Below are positions 45,501 to 54,413 of a DNA stretch of 64,000 nt, in pieces (the first letter of the stretch is position 1; the number at the start of each line of letters is the position of its first letter). The stretch is from Terriglobia bacterium. GTDB taxonomy: Bacteria; Acidobacteriota; UBA6911. The stretch lies in assembly GCA_020072565.1 (NCBI GenBank), contig JAIQGI010000009.1, forward strand, positions 62,001 through 126,000. The letters are read 5' to 3'. The translations under genes and the position numbers were made by a program. The notes beneath the pieces are model-generated. The model did not search any database. It was not told the origin of the DNA and was given only the letters and a program-made list of their open reading frames with translations.

Positions 45501-45963
45501 TCTGATGGAAATCCTGGCGGATTGGGGCTTCGACGTTGAATCCTCCGGAGAGCGGCTGGCAGCATATCACCGGGTGGAAAACACCTACCTCTCCACCTTC
45601 CAGTCGCTGGGAGCACTGGGCCTGATTTTGGGAACCGCCGGCCTCGCAACCGTCCTGCTGCGCAACGTGCTCGAACGGCGGCACGAGCTGGCCCTTCTGC
45701 GCGCCGTGGGGTATCGCAGACAGGTTTTGTCGGCAATCATCATCGCCGAAAACATTGTGCTCATGACCTGGGGCCTGGCATGCGGCACAGTCTGCGCACT
45801 CCTTGCCATCGCGCCGGCGCTACACGCCCGCGGTGGCTCGGTTCCCTTCGTGATGGGAGGCTGGATCCTGATCGCAGTCCTGACGGTCGGATTGGCATCA
45901 TCATTTCTGGCTGCCGCTGCAGCGTTTCGTGCGCCGGTGCTCGGCGCGCTGAGGTCGGAATGA
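42574..45963 (+). CDS. Giant FtsX-type ABC permease
   Basis: 1129 residues, unusually long for this family (LolC/E about 400, MacB about 650). The N-terminal cytoplasm-to-membrane helix (NLAVVAGVATAVSVLSGALLVG) is followed by a long periplasmic part, a first FtsX core of about three helices near residues 525-650 (FSFFLIASAILLSALFFRLG, LQAMGF), a second set near 670-780, another periplasmic part and a final FtsX core (1010-1129, LILGTAGLATVLLRNVLERRHELALLRAVGYRR). Two tandem FtsX modules therefore form one chain, so a single polypeptide may supply both permease halves. It would extract or push lipids, lipoproteins or polysaccharide in concert with the ATPase; substrate unknown. Confidence 0.88.
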   Translation: MMRLSRLLRRNLLHYWRTNLAVVAGVATAVSVLSGALLVGQSVRDSLRRLLYERLGATEYTVSADHFFREDLAVALTSPAETKNSEESCPIIYLQGVVILEGTGTRAYDVNVYGVDERFWKLQGAAARNGPEGRTALVGLPLALRLGVHVGDGLLLRIETQPAIPRESLYGRRENVGRTVRLVCGEILSAESLGEFSLRPSQGNVFSIFVPLERLQRDLAQAAGANAILLAPKSQDLDLQKISGSLEEKFTLKDAGVMLRPLPSLTGIAVESSRILLSESIARAAFGAAADAGMKASGVFTYLANSISAGGREIPYSVITAADLGQGAMNAIRGIEGFAPQPVPVNADDSIWLNEWAWRDLGISRGDSVEVDYYLWQEKGSLATRTARFRLAGVVSMGGDVDAALAPDFPGITEARSIRAWDPPFPLDLRRVRPKDEEYWNRYRATPKAFITLARGQELWQSRFGKLSGVRIALPEGADLKSAQDRLAERLRARLDPEAAGFAVDAVKKRGLDASQGSTDFGEYFVYFSFFLIASAILLSALFFRLGVEQRVREIGTLQAMGFPTRVIQTIFLLEGAALSVGGSLLGLLGAIGYGGLLVLGLRTWWLAAVGTRRLYLHVSWADMALGAGAGILASLAIIAWTLRGLRRNSPRALLADVLESAPVKRRRTRIFVIISCVSFLGAALMLLGSASGKIPDVEGFFGSGFLLLASVLSLAALYFRRHRPSPISGHGWRSFFRLGARNAMHRPGRSLLCVALMASATFIIVSVEAFRKDPQSVSMEPASGTGGYPLLAHSALPVVYDPNSAAGREALGIPQSEVPELAQVRFVPFRERPGDDTSCLNLYAPQEPRILGAAHSFLAGGRFSFQDSTASTPEEKRNPWLLLESTPRDGAIPAIGDANTVQYILHLSVGRELTVRQSDGTPARLRLVAALRDSILQGELVISEANFLRAFPDREGYHFFLLDVAPGKAASLIQPLMEILADWGFDVESSGERLAAYHRVENTYLSTFQSLGALGLILGTAGLATVLLRNVLERRHELALLRAVGYRRQVLSAIIIAENIVLMTWGLACGTVCALLAIAPALHARGGSVPFVMGGWILIAVLTVGLASSFLAAAAAFRAPVLGALRSE

Positions 45964-46087
45964 CGTCGCCTTATGCCAAAGCAAGCCGCAAAGACCGGAA
46001 GACCTCAATGAAATCAAAGTCAGCGTTTTGGGATTTTCGAAGTCTCTGCGAACTAATCGTAAGCTTCTATACTGGAATCGACTCAAT

Positions 46088-47554
46088 ATGAAAAATAGCC
46101 GGTATTGCCAACGCTTGGTCCTGTTCTCCTTGCTCGCACTTTGTTTCCGCCATTCGGCGGCGCAAGACCAGTGGACGCGCTTTCGCGGGCCCAACGGGTC
46201 AGGAGTGTCCACGGCCACCAACCTGCCCGTTGAATTCGGGCCGGAAAAAAACGTGGTCTGGAAAACTCCATTGCCGCCCGGCCACTCGTCGCCGGTGCTA
46301 ACCGGTACGCGCATCTTCCTCACGGCCCATACGAAGGACAAGGAGAACTACCAACTGTCCGTCATCTGCCTCGACCGCCAGTCGGGTAAGCTGCTCTGGC
46401 AACGCGAGGTCCCGCGCACGCAAAAAGGCCGGCTGCAGAACGTCAACGGCCCGGCATCGCCCAGCCCGGTCACGGACGGCACAAACGTGTACGTCTTTTT
46501 CCAGGACTTCGGGATGCTGGCCTTCGATGCCCAAGGAAAAGAAAAATGGCGCCTGCCGCTGGGACCGTTCAACATCTTCTACGGCTTCGGCGCCTCGCCG
46601 ATTCTGGTGGATGACAAAGTGATATTGGCGGTCGATCAGGATCTTAATTCCTACCTGATCGCCGTCGACAAAAACACCGGCAAGCTGACATGGAAGGTGG
46701 ACCGGCCGGGAGTGATTTCGGGCTACTCCACGCCGACGCTTTATCAGCCCAAGGGCGGCCCGAAGCAGATCATCGTTCCCGAGTCCTTCCAGCTCTCGTG
46801 TTATGCCGTGGAAGACGGCAAGCGCCTCTGGTGGGTACGGGGTCTGCCCTGCGAAATGAAATCCGTGGCGAGCTATGACGATCAGTCCCTGTATGTCAAC
46901 GGCTGGGGATTTCCACAAAACCAGCCCGGCCAGCATGTGCCTACCGTCGCTTTTGAAGAAGGATTGAAGCGTTACGACAAGAACCACGACGGGCTTATCG
47001 CGAAGGAGGAAATTTCCGGCACTGAGCCGATGGACAGGATGCTCGCGCCCAACTCTGGATTTGACGCCTTCGACCTGGACCGCGACGGCAGACTGAATGC
47101 GAAGGAGTGGGAAGTGTTCCGGTCGATGATGGCCTCGGAAAACGGGCTTCTGGCAATCAGGCTCGGCGGCCGGGGAGATATGACCGACACGGCAATCCGG
47201 TGGCGCTATCAACGTCCCGTGCCGCAGGTCCCCTCGACACTGCTGTACCAGGGCGTGTTATTTATGATCAACGACAGCGGCATCCTGACTTCGTTCGATC
47301 CCACGACCGGCAACGTCCTCAAACAGGGCCGATTGAAGGGCGCGATTGACAAGTATTTCGCCTCTCCGGTCGGGGCCGACGGCAAGGTGTGGTTGGTCAG
47401 CCAGGACGGCACCGTCTCCGTGGTTTCGGCCAGGGGTGACTGGGAGATTCTGGCGGTCGATGCGCTCGGCGATGAGGTGTTTGCGACACCCGCGGTCGCC
47501 GATGGCCGGCTCTACATCCGGACGCAGAACATGCTCTACTGCTTCGGAAAATGA
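46088..47554 (+). CDS. Secreted PQQ-like beta-propeller protein 5 with EF-hand pair
   Basis: 488 residues; signal peptide (LVLFSLLALCFRHSAAQ) and the WTRFRGPNGSG opening. Blades include NVVWKTPLPPGHSSPVLTG, LLWQREVPR, LTWKVDRPG, RLWWVRGLP and ILTSFDPTTG. Between blades two canonical EF-hand loops occur: DKNHDGLIAKEE (Asp297 to Glu308) and DLDRDGRLNAKE (Asp329 to Glu340), with acidic or Asn side chains at loop positions 1, 3, 5 and 12. This would bind Ca2+ in an extracellular propeller. Starts 124 bases after the FtsX stop, with no ribosome site as strong as elsewhere. Confidence 0.9.
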   Translation: MKNSRYCQRLVLFSLLALCFRHSAAQDQWTRFRGPNGSGVSTATNLPVEFGPEKNVVWKTPLPPGHSSPVLTGTRIFLTAHTKDKENYQLSVICLDRQSGKLLWQREVPRTQKGRLQNVNGPASPSPVTDGTNVYVFFQDFGMLAFDAQGKEKWRLPLGPFNIFYGFGASPILVDDKVILAVDQDLNSYLIAVDKNTGKLTWKVDRPGVISGYSTPTLYQPKGGPKQIIVPESFQLSCYAVEDGKRLWWVRGLPCEMKSVASYDDQSLYVNGWGFPQNQPGQHVPTVAFEEGLKRYDKNHDGLIAKEEISGTEPMDRMLAPNSGFDAFDLDRDGRLNAKEWEVFRSMMASENGLLAIRLGGRGDMTDTAIRWRYQRPVPQVPSTLLYQGVLFMINDSGILTSFDPTTGNVLKQGRLKGAIDKYFASPVGADGKVWLVSQDGTVSVVSARGDWEILAVDALGDEVFATPAVADGRLYIRTQNMLYCFGK

Positions 47555-47630
47555 ATTCCGTGCGCTCAGTTTCTTTCTCCGGACCGAACTGATTGATAAT
47601 CATGAAATATAGTGACAGAGACAAGATTTC

Positions 47631-47712
47631 CCGCCCCGAAGGGGCGGAAAGAGCATAGCCCCGGGCGTGAGCCCGGGGTTGTGGACAGGTAAAGAAGGAG
47701 CCCCGAAGGGGC
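47631..47712. repeat. REP-like triple hairpin element
   Basis: Three near-adjacent hairpins: CCGCCCC-GAA-GGGGCGG (47631-47647), CCCCGGGC-GTGA-GCCCGGGG (47659-47678) and GCCCC-GAA-GGGGC (47700-47712). The layout matches REP-type intergenic palindromic elements of environmental bacteria. Confidence 0.7.
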
Positions 47713-47790
47713 GACACATCTATCCTTGGAATAGCATCACTATAATATCTGGTCCTCAATAGACGCAATTTCATTCTGGGTGTATGCAAC

Positions 47791-47845
47791 AAACCGCAGA
47801 TCATCACAGATAGTTATCCGCGTTGTCTGTGCGCATCCGCGGTTT
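47791..47845. repeat. Imperfect 55-base palindrome
   Basis: Outer arms AAACCGC (47791-47797) and GCGGTTT (47839-47845), inner arms CACAGA and TCTGTG. Similar CGCAGAT/ATCTGCG words form a hairpin at 54530-54557. Confidence 0.5.
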
Positions 47846-47876
47846 ACAATAAGACCAAACGTGGAGGTGGGTGGCT

Positions 47877-49145
47877 ATGCGTCGATGCTTTCTGTTCTCC
47901 TGCGCCCTGCTCGTTTCTCAGGTGGCGGCTCTTGCCGGGAATTGGCCCCAGTGGCGCGGCCCCAACTTGAACGGGACGGCTGAGGAGAAAAACGTGCCCG
48001 TGAGGTGGAGCACGACCGAGAACGTGACCTGGAAGCTCGCGATGCCCGATTTTTCGGGCTCCACCCCGATCATTTGGAACGATCGCATTTTTCTGAATGT
48101 CGGGGAGGGAACCGAGCTCTACCTCTCTTGCGTGGATCGCGACAAAGGGACGGAGATCTGGAAGAAGCATCTGGGCACGGGGAACACTAAGGTGCGCAAG
48201 CAGAATATGTCTTCACCCTCGCCGGTGACCGACGGCAAGAACGTTTGGGTATTGACCGGAACCGGCATGCTCAAAGCCTTCGACTTCAGCGGCAATGAGG
48301 TCTGGGCGCGGGATATTCAGAAGGATTATGGCCGTTTCGGCCTCAATTGGGGCTATGCTTCGTCCCCGTTGCTTCATAAAGATTTGCTTTACATCCAGGT
48401 TCTTCACGGGATGAAGACCGACGATCCGTCCTACGTGCTCGCCATCGAGAAGCTCACCGGCAAGACGCGCTGGCGCGTTGAGCGGCCGACGGACGCCCAG
48501 CTCGAGTCCCCCGATGCATACACGACGCCTGCCCTGCTGCGCTATGACGACAAGGAGGAGATCGTCATCAGCGGGGGCGACTACGTCACGGGGCACGATC
48601 CCGCCACCGGCGCGGAGCTCTGGCGTGCCGGCGGTCTCAATCCCTCCAAGGACAGGAACTATCGCATTGTGGCTTCGCCCGTGGCAGCAGACGGTATGGT
48701 ATACGTGCCCTCACGGGTGCGCCCGCTGATAGCTCTCAAGGCGGGCGGACGCGGAGACGTCAGCCGATCTCACCTTGCCTGGACCACCGACCAGGGTCCG
48801 GACGTGCCGACACCGGCATGCGACGGGAAGTACATCTTCATCCTGAACGACCGCGGCATCCTGTGGTGCCGGGATGCCAAGACCGGCGCCGAGGTCTGGG
48901 GGAACCAGAGAATCAGGACGGGGACCTACAGCGCTTCTCCCGTGATCGCGGGCGGCAAGCTCTACGTCACCAGCGAGGATGGGATCACGACTGTGCTGGA
49001 AGCGGGCCCCCTGTTCAAAGTGCTCGGGGAAAACGATCTGTCCGATTACACCCTATCTTCTCCCGCAGTATCGGACGGGCAGATCTTCATGCGCACTCAG
49101 GGCTATCTCTACTGCATCGGCATGCGCACACCCGCGTCGAAGTAA
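47877..49145 (+). CDS. Secreted PQQ-like beta-propeller protein 6
   Basis: 422 residues, start ATG 47877 with GGAGGTGG seven bases upstream. Signal peptide ([18 protein letters not shown]) and [12 protein letters not shown] opening. Blades include [75 protein letters not shown] and [31 protein letters not shown], with a C-terminal cap ([12 protein letters not shown]). Propellers 5 and 6 lie in tandem after the ABC operon. Confidence 0.9.
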   Translation: MRRCFLFSCALLVSQVAALAGNWPQWRGPNLNGTAEEKNVPVRWSTTENVTWKLAMPDFSGSTPIIWNDRIFLNVGEGTELYLSCVDRDKGTEIWKKHLGTGNTKVRKQNMSSPSPVTDGKNVWVLTGTGMLKAFDFSGNEVWARDIQKDYGRFGLNWGYASSPLLHKDLLYIQVLHGMKTDDPSYVLAIEKLTGKTRWRVERPTDAQLESPDAYTTPALLRYDDKEEIVISGGDYVTGHDPATGAELWRAGGLNPSKDRNYRIVASPVAADGMVYVPSRVRPLIALKAGGRGDVSRSHLAWTTDQGPDVPTPACDGKYIFILNDRGILWCRDAKTGAEVWGNQRIRTGTYSASPVIAGGKLYVTSEDGITTVLEAGPLFKVLGENDLSDYTLSSPAVSDGQIFMRTQGYLYCIGMRTPASK

Positions 49146-49331
49146 CCGGAAATCCCGTGACAGGCGACCTGGAAAATCCTTGAAAAAATCAGGGCGGTCG
49201 CGCCCGATGGGTCCGAGAGTTACGCCGCCTATCCGCGGATCCAGGAAGCGGCGTCAGCCGATACAAGCCGGAGCGCATTGGCAAACAGGCGGGAATTGGC
49301 ATATGCTTGTCAGCCGGCAGAAGAGACACCG

Positions 49332-51155
49332 ATGAAGCGGCAACTCAATCCGACTGCGGCGAACTTCATATTCGTGGCAGTGCTCTGCTGTTATCCCCCC
49401 AACGCCTTGATCCATGCCCAGCACTCGATTTCCACCAAATCGGGATTGGTCAGTCGTGTTCAGGGGCAGGTATTTGTCCAGCATGCACAAGCCGAAAATC
49501 GTGAGGCGGTCTCGCCCGATCTGCAGATGATGGACGGCGACCGGCTGGCCACTGAAGCGATGAGCCGCGCGGAGATCCTGGTCAACTCCGCTGCCTATCT
49601 CCGCCTCGATGAACAGGCTGAAGTGCGTGCAGTCAACACCTTGCTGACGGAAGCGCGTTTTGAATTGCTGCGCGGGATGTTCATAATCCAGGCGGGCAAC
49701 GCGGCCCCGCCGCGGACTTTCGCCGGCGGGCGGGGCAGAACGGCCAGGCTGGATGCATCTCTGGCCTTTGAAGTCGTCACGCCGCACGGCATCCTGACGG
49801 TCGGCAAAGACGGGCTCTTCCGAATCAGCATCGAGCCTTCGGCCACCCGTATCGACGTCTTTGAAGGAGAAATCGCGCTGGGGGGGCGATCTGAAGCGCC
49901 GCGCAGCAAGGTGGGGAGGGTCGGCGGCGGCAAGCGAGTGACGTTGACCGGCAATCATCAGACCAATCCGGCCATCACCGCGTTGAAGCTGAGGCCGTTT
50001 GACGAATTTGACCGATGGGGTTTCCCCATTGTCAGGCATGGTGTGGTGCGCCGGCTGGAGGGTGAAGCGTTTGCCAGCCGGGGCAGGGAGCAAGTTGATG
50101 GCTATCGTGTCTCTCCAGAGTTCCAGCTGAGAGAAGACCAGTTGTTGTGGACCAGGAAAGCAAGCTATCTGGAATTAATGATCAATCGCGGAGCCTATCT
50201 GTGCCTCAACCAATTGACCCAGATTCGGGCGGTCAAGACTGAAACCGAAGATGCCGTGTTCGAGCTGCTTCGAGGCGCCATTATCGTCAATTCCGTAAAT
50301 ATGTTCCCGGAGAGGCCAGTCAAAATCATTACGCCGCAGGGGACCTTCGCCGTCAAGCGCGGGGCCTTCGCCCGCTTCGACGTCGGTATGCTGGAAACTG
50401 CCGTCCAGGTGCGTCGGGGCGGGGTGCAGAACGGCGCGACTGCTCTGGGCAGCGGCACACGGCTGGTTCTGGGCGGTGGCACGCCGCCTGCCCGCGAAAG
50501 GAATACATTCGAAAAGGATGTTTTTGACCCTTTCGACCGGTGGAGTTCAGGTCTTCTGAGAGCCGGCACTATCACGCGCTACGAAGGCAAAGTCACCCTC
50601 GAGCGCCAGGGAGGGGCAAGGCTGGCACTGGACAAGAGTCCACCGGGAACGCGGGCGCAACTGTTGGAAGGGGGACATCTGTCGACCGAGCGCGGCAGCC
50701 GTGCCGTATTGAGCTTCGGCGTCTTTTCGATCCACGTGGATGAAAACAGCGAGCTTCTCGCCGTCAGCACTGCGGAGCCAACACGGGAATTTGAGTTGGT
50801 GCGCGGCTCTGCCATTGTTTATACAGAGCCTGATTCCGCCATCTATTCGAGAATGAGCCTCAAGATCTCCACCCCGCACGGCCAGGCCGACATATCCGGC
50901 GGAGGCACGTTTCGCTTCGATGTGGACTCTTCAGGAACGAAGGTTAAGGTCCGTTCCGGTTCGCTCCTCATCAGCAAGCCCAAAGAGGGGGCTGCCAAGG
51001 CCGGTGTTAGACTCAAAGAGAAGGGGACTGCCTATTTGAGTGCTGGTGCGGGCGCCCCGCAAATCTCCAGGATTCCGGATGCTCCCGATGATTTCGACCT
51101 GTGGAGCGTCGGGGCTCGCCAATTCCCATTTCAAGCGGTGGTACGCGACCGGTGA
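49332..51155 (+). CDS. Exported protein with three tandem FecR-type domains
   Basis: 607 residues with a signal peptide (FIFVAVLCCYPPNALIHAQ). Three similar units follow, each starting with a V/I.R.EG.V motif (SGLVSRVQGQVFV; HGVVRRLEGEAFA; AGTITRYEGKVTL). Each continues with a FecR core (AEILVNSAAYLRLDEQAEVRAV; YLELMINRGAYLCLNQLTQIRAV; RAVLSFGVFSIHVDENSELLAV) and ends with ITPHG/ITPQG/ISTPHG and a short FD.W linker (FDRWGFPIVRHG, FDRWSSGLLRAG, FDLWSVGARQ). Canonical FecR proteins carry one such domain and sense siderophore receptor status through a sigma factor. This one has neither anchor nor anti-sigma domain. It lies between propeller 6 and a convergent TonB receptor. Confidence 0.75.
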   Translation: MKRQLNPTAANFIFVAVLCCYPPNALIHAQHSISTKSGLVSRVQGQVFVQHAQAENREAVSPDLQMMDGDRLATEAMSRAEILVNSAAYLRLDEQAEVRAVNTLLTEARFELLRGMFIIQAGNAAPPRTFAGGRGRTARLDASLAFEVVTPHGILTVGKDGLFRISIEPSATRIDVFEGEIALGGRSEAPRSKVGRVGGGKRVTLTGNHQTNPAITALKLRPFDEFDRWGFPIVRHGVVRRLEGEAFASRGREQVDGYRVSPEFQLREDQLLWTRKASYLELMINRGAYLCLNQLTQIRAVKTETEDAVFELLRGAIIVNSVNMFPERPVKIITPQGTFAVKRGAFARFDVGMLETAVQVRRGGVQNGATALGSGTRLVLGGGTPPARERNTFEKDVFDPFDRWSSGLLRAGTITRYEGKVTLERQGGARLALDKSPPGTRAQLLEGGHLSTERGSRAVLSFGVFSIHVDENSELLAVSTAEPTREFELVRGSAIVYTEPDSAIYSRMSLKISTPHGQADISGGGTFRFDVDSSGTKVKVRSGSLLISKPKEGAAKAGVRLKEKGTAYLSAGAGAPQISRIPDAPDDFDLWSVGARQFPFQAVVRDR

Positions 51156-51227
51156 TGCCGGAAATCTGCCAATTCCGGGTTCAACCCCAAAAGGCTTATT
51201 CTCACGAAGACACGGGGTCCGGCGGTT

Positions 51228-54200
51228 TCAATAAATCAGTTTGAGGCCGAACTGAATGCGGCGTGGATTTTCCGCCGAAGAAATGCGGCCGAATGTCGGG
51301 GATCCGAGGAAGATGTCCGGTAAATCAAGGTTCGTATGGTTGAGTACGTTGAAGAACTCGGCCCGGAACTGAAGGGTGAGCCCTTCACGGATCCGCGAAT
51401 CTTTGATCAGGGACAGGCTCACATCCTGATAGCCTGGACCGTTCAGAATGTTCCGGCCTGAATTGCCGAAGCTTCCGTATGCGGCCAACGCGAAGGCGCT
51501 GGTGTCGAACCACGCTGCGGGCCCCGGGTTCGAAAGCTCGCCGGAAGCGATGCGATTGGGACGATTGTTGGCGCCGAATCCCAGGCTCGCGATGCCGGTG
51601 TTGCTGTTGTCGATCTCGGGGAGCAGGGCGACCGTAAACGGCCTTCCGCTTTGCAGGGTCACGATGCCGTGGGTGGACCATCCGGCGAGCAATGCGGAAG
51701 TAAAAGCACGGTCCGACAGGAAACGCCCGCCTCGGCCTACCGGAAGATCATAGGAGTAGCCAAGGGAAAGCCGGTGCCGCATGTCAAAGTTCGACCTGGC
51801 CTTCTCCGCCCCCGGATTGGCACTGTTTTGCGGGAAATTCGCATCGCCGGAGCTTGAGAAGAAGGTCGAAGTTTCATCCAGAGACTTTCCGAAAGTATAG
51901 GAAACGAGCGTGCCGAATCCCGCGTGAATACGATGCTGGAAGCGGGCTTGAAAACTGTTGTAGGAGGAATTGCCGCGGGATTCCAGGAAGGTGATGTCGG
52001 CAAACTGCAGTACGGGCCTCGGATTGGGCTGAAGCGGGCTGGCATGGGCCTGATTGATGTCACGTGCGGACAGGATCCTGGTCCCCTTCGAACCTACATA
52101 AGCAAGCTCCACCAGGCTATTAGTGCCGAACTGATGCTCGAAGGTCAGGTTCCATTGTTGTATATAGGGCGTGCGCAGATGGCGGTCGAACCCGAGCGCA
52201 GACGCCGGAATGGCGAGCGGATAGGAGGACGGGAAAGGGTCGTTCACCGTGAGCGGCAGTCCCGGGAGGGGAAAATACAGTTTGAAGTCGTAGTAGGGCT
52301 TGTTGAAGTAAAGTCCCTCTCCCGGGGCCAGCGATGACTGATCATAGTAGATTCCGTAGCCGCCGCGCACCACGCTGCGATTGCCCGCACCCGGCGACCA
52401 CGCCATGCCGACGCGTGGCGCCCAGTTGTTCCTGTCGGGCTCATACGCGCCACGGGGAATGCCGCCTTGTCCTACCGGGGCCAGCATTCCGGTGAGGGGA
52501 TCATACGTGCTGGCTCTGTCGTAGCGGTCCACCGGCGGAGAGTTGTACTCGTATCGTGTTCCGATCAGGAGCGTGAGATCGCGACGCAGGCGGAAGCTGT
52601 CCTGCATGAATAAGTTCCAACTCCCGGTCCGCAGATACTGGGGATTGTCCAGATGCGCGCCTCCCGAGTAGGTTACGTAACCCAGCAGCAGGTCCGCGAG
52701 ACCGTTGCCTGTGATCCGGGCGAAATCCGAAAAGGCAAGGAATCCGCGTGACTGAACATCCCTGAAAGCGTTCTGCTGCAGGACGCGGACATCGAGGCCG
52801 AACCTGACCAGGTGCCTTCCTCTCGAATACGTGGCGGTATCGGTGACCTGGAATACGTTGGTTACGCTGTGCTGGGGATTGTTGTACTCATCCCCGATAG
52901 GTGAGTATCCGGAAATCGTAATGAAGCTCAATCCGAAATCGCGCGGGTGGGAGGAAAGCTCGGGAAGGCCAACGGCGCGGTTCAGGCTGCCTCCTCTGGT
53001 TTCCGTGCCGGCTCCGGCGGCGACCCGGTTGAAGGCGAAGCGCACCTGATTGATGAATCTTGATGAGGATGCCTGATCCTCGCCGATCATGAAGTTTTGC
53101 GCCCGCCTGGGAATGTTGGCGCCAAACCCGGGAACGCGCGCAAAACTGGGCCCGGAGAAGGGTTCGTAGAGATTGCGGTCGGAAAAGCTATAGCGGCCGA
53201 CCAGGCTGGATTTGCGCGCGATGGCATGATCGAAGCGGACATCGAAGCGGTCGTCCCGGTCGCGCAGGATCGGGGAGGAGACGTAGTTCTGGCCGGGCAC
53301 TGCCCGGTTGGGTATCAGGTATAGGTCCGCGATGGCTCTTCCGATCGCACTGATCCTTTCGGAAGGAATCCGGCCGTTGTCAAATGGGAGCCGGGTGAAT
53401 GGATCCAATGGAGGCACGAATATGCTCTGCGAGAAGTCGCCGCTTCTCTCGAGTCGCGTGGGAACGTTTGTGGTTTGCGTGATTCCTTCATTCACCCTTC
53501 GCCCCTCGTAGTCGGCGAAGAAGAATGTGCGGTTTTTGCGCACCGGCCCGCCGAGAGAAAAACCGAATTGATTCCGCTGATACCGGGGCGCATCGCTTTC
53601 AGCCAGAGCAAAGAAGTTGCGCGCGTCCAGTGCAGCGTTGCGGAAGAATTCGTAGGCCGTGCCGTGAAATTCATTGGTGCCCGACTTCAGGGCCACGTTG
53701 ACCTGAGCGCCGCCGCTGCGTCCAAAAGTGGCGTCGTAGGTGCTGGAGAGGATTTCGAACTCGCGAATGGCATCCGCCGGCGGGTTGATGGCGACTGTGT
53801 TGAGCTTGGGATCGTTGTTGAAGACTCCGTCCAGGATGAAGTTGTTGGAATCCTCGCGGGCTCCGTTTGCGTTTACGGCAAATTCCCCGCGCACCGAGCC
53901 CGGCGATCCCTGGGCGGCCGGTGCCGTTCCCGGCAGCAGCAGACTCAGTTGGAGAAAATTCCGCCCATCCAGCGGCAGGTTCACAATCTGACGGTTAGCT
54001 ATTACGACTCCCACATCCATCGCGTCCGTCTTGACCAGGTCTTGCCTGACGGTGACAATGATCTCCTCCGCAGGCCCACCCGGCTCGAGCAGGACATTCA
54101 CGCGCAGATCCTGTCCGACCTGCAGGCGGATTCCCCTTCCCACGTACTTGCGAAAACCGGCCATTTGGGCCTCAAGACGATAGGATCCGGGCGTGAGCAC

Positions 54201-54413
54201 CGCAAATGTAAACTCCCCATCGGGACCGCTGACCGTCTGGCGGGTCTCGCCGGTTTCTTCGTTGATCGCCGTTATTTGAACCTTCGGACACGAGGAGCCG
54301 GACGTGTCGGCGACTTGACCGCGAATTGTGGCGTGGAGGGTTTGCGAGTATCCGACTGCAGGCTGCAGGTGGATCAACAGCATCAGGGGGAAAAGAAATC
54401 CGGTGGTCTTCAT
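51228..54413 (-). CDS. Oar-like TonB-dependent receptor 2
   Basis: About 1061 residues from the ATG at 54413. Signal peptide (GFLFPLMLLIHLQPAVGYSQ), regulatory domain (TIRGQVADTSGSSCPKVQITAINEETGETRQTVSGPDGEFTFAVLTPGSYRLEAQ), plug domain (RQIVNLPLDGRNFLQLSLLLPGTAPAAQ...FILDGVFNNDP) and barrel ending in GLKLIY. Same architecture as receptor 1, but shorter and only distantly related. Receptors of this kind in Acidobacteriota usually take up oligosaccharides or peptides. It faces the triple-FecR gene tail to tail (72 bases apart). No TonB box was identified. Confidence 0.92.
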   Translation of the reverse strand: MKTTGFLFPLMLLIHLQPAVGYSQTLHATIRGQVADTSGSSCPKVQITAINEETGETRQTVSGPDGEFTFAVLTPGSYRLEAQMAGFRKYVGRGIRLQVGQDLRVNVLLEPGGPAEEIIVTVRQDLVKTDAMDVGVVIANRQIVNLPLDGRNFLQLSLLLPGTAPAAQGSPGSVRGEFAVNANGAREDSNNFILDGVFNNDPKLNTVAINPPADAIREFEILSSTYDATFGRSGGAQVNVALKSGTNEFHGTAYEFFRNAALDARNFFALAESDAPRYQRNQFGFSLGGPVRKNRTFFFADYEGRRVNEGITQTTNVPTRLERSGDFSQSIFVPPLDPFTRLPFDNGRIPSERISAIGRAIADLYLIPNRAVPGQNYVSSPILRDRDDRFDVRFDHAIARKSSLVGRYSFSDRNLYEPFSGPSFARVPGFGANIPRRAQNFMIGEDQASSSRFINQVRFAFNRVAAGAGTETRGGSLNRAVGLPELSSHPRDFGLSFITISGYSPIGDEYNNPQHSVTNVFQVTDTATYSRGRHLVRFGLDVRVLQQNAFRDVQSRGFLAFSDFARITGNGLADLLLGYVTYSGGAHLDNPQYLRTGSWNLFMQDSFRLRRDLTLLIGTRYEYNSPPVDRYDRASTYDPLTGMLAPVGQGGIPRGAYEPDRNNWAPRVGMAWSPGAGNRSVVRGGYGIYYDQSSLAPGEGLYFNKPYYDFKLYFPLPGLPLTVNDPFPSSYPLAIPASALGFDRHLRTPYIQQWNLTFEHQFGTNSLVELAYVGSKGTRILSARDINQAHASPLQPNPRPVLQFADITFLESRGNSSYNSFQARFQHRIHAGFGTLVSYTFGKSLDETSTFFSSSGDANFPQNSANPGAEKARSNFDMRHRLSLGYSYDLPVGRGGRFLSDRAFTSALLAGWSTHGIVTLQSGRPFTVALLPEIDNSNTGIASLGFGANNRPNRIASGELSNPGPAAWFDTSAFALAAYGSFGNSGRNILNGPGYQDVSLSLIKDSRIREGLTLQFRAEFFNVLNHTNLDLPDIFLGSPTFGRISSAENPRRIQFGLKLIY

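Larger units (their letters stand above)
47555..47876. other. Intergenic region with REP-like palindromes
   Basis: About 320 bases. Holds the cluster of three hairpins at 47631-47712 and a further imperfect palindrome (47791-47845; arms AAACCGC and GCGGTTT). GGAGGTGG (47863-47870) serves the next gene. No coding frame. Confidence 0.55.

Noticed and set aside
47631-47712. Possible CRISPR array
   Set aside because: The units are palindromes of differing sequence without regular spacers.
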